From Micromonospora_J zhanjiangensis (GTDB lineage: Bacteria > Actinomycetota > Actinomycetes > Mycobacteriales > Micromonosporaceae): a stretch of DNA of 64,000 nucleotides. Location of the stretch: assembly GCF_042650605.1 (NCBI RefSeq), contig NZ_JBHSBN010000001.1:62001-126000 (forward strand). Reading direction: 5' to 3'. Below, one piece after another: positions 58,585 to 64,000 of the stretch (positions are counted from its first letter, which is position 1; the number at the start of each line of letters is the position of its first letter). The notes below the pieces were generated by a model. It did no database searches. It saw only the letters and a list, made by a program, of their open reading frames with translations, and had not been told where the DNA came from. The translations under genes were made by a program, and so were the position numbers.

Positions 58585-61584
58585 ATGCGGTGCGGAATTC
58601 TGGGTCCGCTGCAGGTCGGTGATGGCCGTGCGGCGATCACGGCCGGTCGGGACCGGACCGTGCTCGCCGTGCTGCTCCTGCGGGCCGGCCGGGTGGTCCC
58701 GGTCGGCGACCTGATCGACGCGGTCTGGGAGGACGATCCGCCGGCCACCGCTCGGGCCCAGCTGCAGACCTGCGTCTCCCGGCTGCGCCGCAGATTGAGC
58801 GAGAGCGGCCTGCCGGGCGAGGTCATTGTGACCGACCCGGTGGGCTACGGGCTGCGAGCGGGCGCCGTTCTTCTCGACGTCGACGAGTTCCGCCGGCTGA
58901 CCGCCGCAGCCCGCGCCGCGGTCCTGGCCGACCGGCTGCCGGCCGCTAGTCGGGAGTTCCGGGCCGCCCTGGCGTTGTGGCGCGGGCCGGCCCTGAGCGG
59001 CATCACCAGCCCGGCGGTGCGCCGCGGCGCCGTGCCGTTGGACGAGCAACGCGCCGCTGTCACCGAGGAGTGCCTCGACGTCGAGCTGCGGCTGGGCCGG
59101 GCTCCGGATCTGATCGGCGAGCTGACCGACCTGGTGGAGCGGCATCCGCTGCGGGAGCGGCTGCGCGGCCAGTTGATGCGCGCCCTGTGCGCGGTGGGCC
59201 GGCAGGCCGAGGCGTTGACCGTCTACCGGGACGGGCGCCGGATCACCGCCGACCAACTCGGCATCGAGCCCGGGTCGGCGCTGCGGGAGCTGCACCAGCA
59301 GGTGCTGGACGGCACCGCCGACGTCGGCAGCGTGCAACGGGCCGGGGCCGCGGCCGGGGCGCGCTGCCTGCCGAGGGCGATTGACGACTTCACCGGCCGG
59401 CAGGACGCGGTGTCCCGGCTGGTCAAGGAAATCGAGGAGGGCGGGTCGGGGATCCAGGTCGTCGACGGCATGCCGGGCAGCGGCAAGACGACCCTGGCTG
59501 TGCACGTGGCCACCGTGCTCGGGTCGAGATACCCGGACGCCCACCTCTTCGTCGACCTGCACGGCCACAGCGAGCGCCGGCCGGTGCCGCCGGTCGAGGC
59601 GCTGGCGGTTCTGCTGCGCCAACTCGGCGTACCGGGTGACGACATCCCGACCGAGCTGGAGGACCGGGTCGCCCGGTGGCGCAGTGAGCTGTCCGGCCGG
59701 CGGGCGGTGATCGTGTTGGACAACGCCGCCAGCGCCGCGCAGGTCGCCCCGCTGCTGCCCAACGGGCCCGGCTGCCTCACCCTGGTGACCAGCCGGCGCC
59801 GGCTGACCGGGCTGGACGGCGTCCGCCCGCATGCGCTGGCCGTCCTCGATCAGGACGAGGCGACCCAGCTGCTGGCCCGGATCGCCGGTGCGGAGCGGGT
59901 CGGTGCCGATCCGGCCGCCTCGGCCGAGGTGGTCCGGCGGTGCGGCTATCTTCCGCTGGCCATCCGGTTGGCCGGCGCGCGACTGGCCCACCGACCCCGT
60001 TGGCGGGTCGCCGACCTGGCCGAGCGGCTCGGAACGGATCGATCCGTGCTGGCCGGTTTCACCGCCGAGCACCGCACCGTCACCGACGCGTTCGCCCTCT
60101 CGTACGCCCAGCTCACCGAGCCGGCGCAGCGGGTGTTCCGGCTGCTCGGCTGCCACCCCGGCGACCGGTTCGACGGATATGTCGCGGCGGCGCTCGCCGC
60201 CCTGCCGTTGCCGGTGGCATGGGACCTGTTGGACGAGTTGGTGGACGCCCACCTCGTCGAGGAGCCGGAGGTCGGTCACTACCGCTTCCACGACCTGGTC
60301 CGGGAGTACGCCCGCGGGCTGGCCACCGCCACGGAGAGCACCGACGGGCGGCGGGCCGCGGTCGAACGCCTGCTCGACTTCACCCTGCACGCGGTGAGCG
60401 CGCTGACCGAGCCGATCGAGTCGCCGGCCAGCCGGGTCAACTTCGTCCTGTCCCCGCCGGGGCGGCCGGACCTGGTCGAGGACTGCGTCCGGCAGGAACC
60501 GGACTGGTTGACCGGTCAACGCGCCAACCTGGTCGCGCTGGTCCGGTACGCCGCCGACGGGGGGTTGCCGCGCCAGTGCTGGCAACTGGCCAGGGCATCA
60601 TGGCGGTACTGGTACATGCGCGGGCACCTGGACGAGCTCATCGAGACGCACACCATCGGGCTGCGGGCGGCCGACGCGCTGGCCGACGACTGGGCGAGCG
60701 CCACGATGCGCAACTACCTGGCGTCGGCCTACTACCGGCTCGGTCGCTACCAGGACGCGATCGACGCGGTGGAGGCGGCGCTGACCATCCGGGAGCGGAT
60801 CTCCGACCTACTCGGGATCGCGTCCAGCCACAAGAATCTCGGGATCGCGTACGCGATGAGCGGCCAGCCGCGGATCTCGCTGGAGCATCTGCACCAGGCG
60901 TTGGCGATAGCGCGGCGGCTGAGCCATCTGGCGATGATCGCGAACGTCCTCAACGACGTGGGAATGGCCTATCTTCAGATCGGCCGCTACGACAAGGCGC
61001 TCGAGGTCTTCCGGCGCCAGTTGCCGCTGAGCAGGCAGCTGGGCGACCTGCACCAACTGGGCAGTGCCATCGGGCACATCGGAGCCGTACTGAGCCAGCA
61101 GGGTCGGTACGAGCCGGCGCTGCGCCGGCTCCGCCTCGCCCTGTATCTCAAGCGGACCACCGGCAACCGGGTCGGCGAGGGGGAGGTGCTCAACGACATC
61201 GGATTCGTCGAGCGCGCCCTCGGTGACCCGGAATCGGCGGTGGCCCGGCACCGGGAGGCCCTCGCCGCGATCGTCGACGGCCGCGATCGCACCGGCGAGT
61301 GCGCCAGCCGGAACCTGCTCGGCCGGGCGCTGCTGGACCTGGGTGACATCGCCGCCGCCGTCGAGTCGCACCGCCGGGCCCTGGCCGACGCCACGAAAAT
61401 CAAATCCCGGTACGAGCAGGCGCGCGCCCTCGACGGTCTGGCCGCCTGTGCGCGGGCGACCGACCCGGAGCAGGCCCGCGCGTACTGGCAGCGGGCGCTG
61501 GCGCTGCTGGAACAGATCGAATCGCCGGACCGGCATGAGGTACGGGCCCGGCTCGCCGACCTGACCGCCTCGCCGACGCGCTGA
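58585..61584 (+). CDS. SARP/AfsR-like large transcriptional regulator
   Basis: The 999-residue protein has an OmpR-type winged-helix DNA-binding domain (residues 1-95; MRCGILGPLQVG, VGDLIDAVWEDDPP) and a bacterial transcriptional activation domain (about 95-250). An NB-ARC/STAND ATPase follows, with Walker A GMPGSGKT (295-302), Walker B RRAVIVLDNAAS and the motif GCGYLPLAIRLAGARLAH-like. A C-terminal series of about seven TPR repeats from residue 660 ends the protein. This is the AfsR plan. ATG at 58585 was chosen as the first codon before the HTH. Targets are unknown. Confidence 0.93.
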   Translation: MRCGILGPLQVGDGRAAITAGRDRTVLAVLLLRAGRVVPVGDLIDAVWEDDPPATARAQLQTCVSRLRRRLSESGLPGEVIVTDPVGYGLRAGAVLLDVDEFRRLTAAARAAVLADRLPAASREFRAALALWRGPALSGITSPAVRRGAVPLDEQRAAVTEECLDVELRLGRAPDLIGELTDLVERHPLRERLRGQLMRALCAVGRQAEALTVYRDGRRITADQLGIEPGSALRELHQQVLDGTADVGSVQRAGAAAGARCLPRAIDDFTGRQDAVSRLVKEIEEGGSGIQVVDGMPGSGKTTLAVHVATVLGSRYPDAHLFVDLHGHSERRPVPPVEALAVLLRQLGVPGDDIPTELEDRVARWRSELSGRRAVIVLDNAASAAQVAPLLPNGPGCLTLVTSRRRLTGLDGVRPHALAVLDQDEATQLLARIAGAERVGADPAASAEVVRRCGYLPLAIRLAGARLAHRPRWRVADLAERLGTDRSVLAGFTAEHRTVTDAFALSYAQLTEPAQRVFRLLGCHPGDRFDGYVAAALAALPLPVAWDLLDELVDAHLVEEPEVGHYRFHDLVREYARGLATATESTDGRRAAVERLLDFTLHAVSALTEPIESPASRVNFVLSPPGRPDLVEDCVRQEPDWLTGQRANLVALVRYAADGGLPRQCWQLARASWRYWYMRGHLDELIETHTIGLRAADALADDWASATMRNYLASAYYRLGRYQDAIDAVEAALTIRERISDLLGIASSHKNLGIAYAMSGQPRISLEHLHQALAIARRLSHLAMIANVLNDVGMAYLQIGRYDKALEVFRRQLPLSRQLGDLHQLGSAIGHIGAVLSQQGRYEPALRRLRLALYLKRTTGNRVGEGEVLNDIGFVERALGDPESAVARHREALAAIVDGRDRTGECASRNLLGRALLDLGDIAAAVESHRRALADATKIKSRYEQARALDGLAACARATDPEQARAYWQRALALLEQIESPDRHEVRARLADLTASPTR

Positions 61585-61598
61585 CCCCGGCGGGTCGG

Positions 61599-61632
61599 CC
61601 GGCCCGGGCCCGCGGCACGGCCACCGGGCCGG
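61599..61632. terminator. Bidirectional hairpin between the SARP and acyltransferase genes
   Basis: CCGGCCCGG (61599-61607) pairs perfectly with CCGGGCCGG (61624-61632) around a 16-nt loop, between two convergent genes. Confidence 0.6.
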
Positions 61633-61666
61633 TTCGCACGATCGGCAGCCGGTAACCGCCGGACCG

Positions 61667-62911
61667 TCATAAACGCGGGCCGGGCGTGCGGGTCGGTTCG
61701 TCGAGCCGGACGGCCGGCGTGGCTTTCTGACCCGGTGGCCGCTGCCCGGTCGCCGTCCGCCGGGCGGCCACCCCGCTCCGGTCGGTCACCCAGCGCCGGG
61801 CAAGGGCGTGCCACCACTCGCTCCGGTGGTCCAGGATCCGGGTGAGCGCCCGGCGGAGGCGGGGTTGCAGCGGCACCTCGACCAGGCGGTTCATGGCCCA
61901 CGCCAGCAGGCAGAGGCCGACCACCAGGCAGCCCAGGAGCAGCCATCGGTTGACGGCTGACCCGAACACGTTGAGCACGGCGTACCCGACGGTCGCGTGC
62001 ACGAGATAGAGCGGATAGGTCAGGTCGCCGACCGGTTTCCAGCTCCGGCTGCCGAACCGGGCCAGCGCGCCGGTGGCAACCAGGATCATGACCAGGAAGA
62101 ACGCGGTGATCACCGCGACGACGACCGCCGGCTGCAGAGGAACGAGCTGCCGGGAGCGTTCCGCGGCGTGCTGGACGCCCTGGTGGAGCGCGTTGCCGTA
62201 GGCGACGGCGAGCAGCGCGGCCCGGTTCGCCGTGAAACCGGACCGGTGGACCAGATACAGCGCCATCCCGGCGATGAAGTAGTGGCTGTAGACCGGCTGG
62301 AGGACCAACTCGATCGGGTGACCCACGGCGTACGGCAGCGGCAGGACCTCGACCAGAAGGGTCGCCACCAGCCAGCCCCAGAGGAACACGTGAGTGCGCC
62401 CGAGGGTGATCCCGATCAGGCTGAACGCGAAGAGCAGGAAGTAGAACCGCCACTCGGCCCAGAGGGTCCAGTAGACGCCCTCGACGACCGGTACGTCCAA
62501 CGGCTGGGCGAACATGGTCAGGTTGACCAGGTAGTCGCGGAGCGTCGGTGCCGGGCGGGTGACCGCCCCGGACAGCAGGACCAGGCTGGTCGTCGTGACG
62601 CCGGCCCAGAAGGCGGGATAGAGGCGGGAGACCCGGGACACCACGAAGGCACCGGGCGTGCGCCCCCACAGGCTCATGAACACGACCAGCCCGCTGATCA
62701 TGAAGAACAGGTCGACACCCAGGTAGCCGTAGCGGCCGACCCGGCCGACGCTGTCGGAATAGTCGATCCTGGTGACGCCGAGCCGACCGCCGCAGGACAG
62801 GTGGACCAGGACCACCATGATCGCCGCGAGGAACCGCAACAGGTCGATCTCGTACAGCCGCCGCTCCGGCGTGGCCGGCGCCGTGAGCCGGCCGGGCGAT
62901 GGTGGACGCAC
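61667..62911 (-). CDS. Acyltransferase-3-family membrane protein
   Basis: The 414-residue protein has about ten membrane helices. It starts with the Acyl_transf_3 phrase YEIDLLRFLAAIMVVLVHL (residues 19-37), with the conserved His at its end, then YGYLGVDLFFMISGLVVF, SRLYPAFWAGV, a central VYWTLWAEWRFYFLLFAF and YPLYLVHATVGYAVL. The family acylates sugars or lipids of the cell surface or secondary metabolites. A basic disordered tail of about 50 residues ends the protein. The start is GTG at 62911, divergent from fumC. Confidence 0.88.
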   Translation of the reverse strand: MRPPSPGRLTAPATPERRLYEIDLLRFLAAIMVVLVHLSCGGRLGVTRIDYSDSVGRVGRYGYLGVDLFFMISGLVVFMSLWGRTPGAFVVSRVSRLYPAFWAGVTTTSLVLLSGAVTRPAPTLRDYLVNLTMFAQPLDVPVVEGVYWTLWAEWRFYFLLFAFSLIGITLGRTHVFLWGWLVATLLVEVLPLPYAVGHPIELVLQPVYSHYFIAGMALYLVHRSGFTANRAALLAVAYGNALHQGVQHAAERSRQLVPLQPAVVVAVITAFFLVMILVATGALARFGSRSWKPVGDLTYPLYLVHATVGYAVLNVFGSAVNRWLLLGCLVVGLCLLAWAMNRLVEVPLQPRLRRALTRILDHRSEWWHALARRWVTDRSGVAARRTATGQRPPGQKATPAVRLDEPTRTPGPRL

Positions 62912-63011
62912 ACCGGGGACAACCTCCGACCCGCCGGCCGCGTAACGGACGGTCCGGTCCCCGGTCCGCGATCATCTGCGGCCGGCCCGGCGGCGAGGCA
63001 GGATGGAACGC

Positions 63012-64000
63012 GTGACGACTCCAGAGGCTGCCGGGTACCGGATCGAACGCGACACGATGGGCGAGGTGGAAGTGCCCGCCGACGCACTGTGGGGGGCGCA
63101 GACCCAGCGTGCGGTGCAGAACTTCCCGATCTCCGGGCGTGGCCTGGAGCCGGCGCACATCCGGGCGCTGGCCCAGATCAAGGGCGCCGCGGCCCAGGTC
63201 AACGGCGAGCTGGGCGTCCTCGACGGGGACGTCGCGGAGGCGATCGCCACCGCCGCCGCGCACGTCGGCGACGGCACCTACGACGAGCACTTCCCGATCG
63301 ACGTCTTCCAGACCGGCTCGGGCACCTCGTCGAACATGAACGCCAACGAGGTCATCGCCACCCTGGCCGCCCGGGAACTGGGTCGCAAGGTGCACCCCAA
63401 CGACGACGTGAACGCCTCCCAGTCCAGCAACGACGTCTTCCCGTCGTCGATCCACCTGGCGGCCACCCAGTCGGTGCTGCACGACCTGATCCCCGCGCTG
63501 GAACACCTGGCCGGCACGCTGGAGACCAAGGCGGACGAGTTCGGCACGGTGGTCAAGGCCGGCCGTACGCACCTGATGGACGCCACCCCGGTCACCCTCG
63601 GGCAGGAGTTCTCCGGGTACGCCGTCCAGGTCCGCTACGGCGTGGAGCGGCTGCGGGCGGCGCTGCCCCGACTGGCCGAGCTGCCGCTGGGCGGCACCGC
63701 CGTCGGCACCGGCATCAACACCCCGTACGGCTTCGCCGGCAAGGTGATCGAGAAGCTGCGCGAGCAGACCGGACTGCCGGTGACCGAGGCCCGGAACCAC
63801 TTCGAGGCGCAGGGCGCCCGGGACGGCCTGGTCGAGGCGTCCGGCCAGCTCAAGACCGTCGCGGTCGGCCTCTACAAGATCGCCAACGACATCCGCTGGA
63901 TGGGCTCCGGCCCCCGGGCCGGCCTGCGCGAACTGCACATCCCGGACCTGCAGCCCGGCTCGTCGATCATGCCCGGCAAGGTCAACCCGGTGGTCTGCGA
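63012..64000 (+). CDS. fumC: Class II fumarate hydratase (partial)
   Basis: This oxygen-stable, metal-free fumarase is open to the right edge (about 329 codons seen). It shows GYRIERDTMGEVEVPADALW, QTGSGTSSNMNANEVIA, VNASQSSNDVFPSSIH, the active-site region KAGRTHLMDATPVTLGQEFSG and, at the very end, the superfamily signature GSSIMPGKVNP. GTG at 63012 gives the typical N-terminus; an ATG at 63003, three codons earlier, is an alternative. Only the C-terminal end is lost. With the class I enzyme at 56632 the cell has two unrelated fumarases. Confidence 0.95.
   Translation, partial: MTTPEAAGYRIERDTMGEVEVPADALWGAQTQRAVQNFPISGRGLEPAHIRALAQIKGAAAQVNGELGVLDGDVAEAIATAAAHVGDGTYDEHFPIDVFQTGSGTSSNMNANEVIATLAARELGRKVHPNDDVNASQSSNDVFPSSIHLAATQSVLHDLIPALEHLAGTLETKADEFGTVVKAGRTHLMDATPVTLGQEFSGYAVQVRYGVERLRAALPRLAELPLGGTAVGTGINTPYGFAGKVIEKLREQTGLPVTEARNHFEAQGARDGLVEASGQLKTVAVGLYKIANDIRWMGSGPRAGLRELHIPDLQPGSSIMPGKVNPVVC

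Noticed and set aside
60987..63938. A minus-strand open frame of 983 codons
   Set aside because: It crosses the SARP gene, the acyltransferase (in another frame) and fumC. It is an artefact of high GC.
1..64000. CRISPR arrays, tRNA, rRNA or known riboswitches
   Set aside because: No regularly spaced repeats with unique spacers, no cloverleaf or rRNA sequence and no recognisable riboswitch core were seen. A covariance-model scan would be decisive for small RNAs.

Overview
This 64-kb window is a typical stretch of chromosome from a very GC-rich actinomycete. The very high third-position GC, the frequent GTG starts, and the presence of Lsr2, CarD, DisA, ClpC, a probable F420-type flavin-fold enzyme and a large SARP/AfsR-like regulator all fit this. 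The gene content and the type III PKS/UbiA island point to Micromonosporaceae (Micromonospora, Actinoplanes or a relative). That assignment is an inference from gene content, not a database match. I found no rRNA, tRNA, CRISPR array, complete insertion sequence or prophage.

Layout, left to right. 0-3 kb: leftward genes for a VirB2-like, a VirB3/PrgI-like and a VirB4-like protein, the last running off the left edge. 3.3-5.7 kb: folate operon folP-folB-folK plus a DUF3180 membrane gene. 5.9-8.1 kb: three membrane or unknown genes, one an orphan RbsC-like permease. 8.2-11.9 kb: OpuC-type compatible-solute ABC importer with a divergent ATPase gene and a circularly permuted binding protein. 12-15.8 kb: a repeat-rich membrane protein, then a leftward pair encoding a MidA-family methyltransferase and a NuoD paralogue. 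15.9-29.4 kb: vitamin and cofactor genes (DUF2520 gene, panC, panD, nadB, nadC, coaX), lysS, lsr2, clpC and a PPOX-type gene. 29.4-36.1 kb: mutY, an ACT-domain gene, def, disA, radA and an LpqE-like lipoprotein. 36.2-41.0 kb: a small biosynthetic island (UbiA prenyltransferase, UbiG-like methyltransferase, atypical acyl-CoA-dehydrogenase-fold protein, type III PKS). 42.2-43.9 kb: carD, ispD, ispF. 44-47.5 kb: hmgA, an uncharacterised gene and fah. 47.6-53.2 kb: zinc-ribbon, SRPBCC, PQQ-like, hisC and RDD-family genes. 53.2-58.3 kb: hppD, its divergent Lrp/AsnC regulator, a second PQQ-like gene and a class I fumarase. 58.6-64 kb: SARP/AfsR-like regulator, acyltransferase and a class II fumarase cut by the right edge.

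From about 15.9 to 43.9 kb the gene order follows, as I recall it, the M. tuberculosis block from the DUF2520 gene and panC through lysS, lsr2, clpC1, mutY, disA, radA and lpqE to carD, ispD and ispF. The PKS/UbiA island sits inside that block, between the LpqE-like gene and carD.

The genes form several working sets. One is folate synthesis. A second is CoA and NAD precursor synthesis. A third is the homogentisate route of tyrosine breakdown (HppD, HmgA, Fah), which yields fumarate, and two unrelated fumarases lie nearby. A fourth is osmoprotectant uptake. The most interesting points are the MidA-NuoD coupling, the permuted OpuC binding protein, the unknown gene between hmgA and fah with a perfect 19-bp palindrome upstream, the 57-bp duplication translated at the start of fah, the triple 11-bp repeat upstream of the SARP gene, the DnaA-box cluster upstream of clpC, and the many TANNNT boxes 6-8 nt upstream of start codons, which suggest leaderless transcripts.
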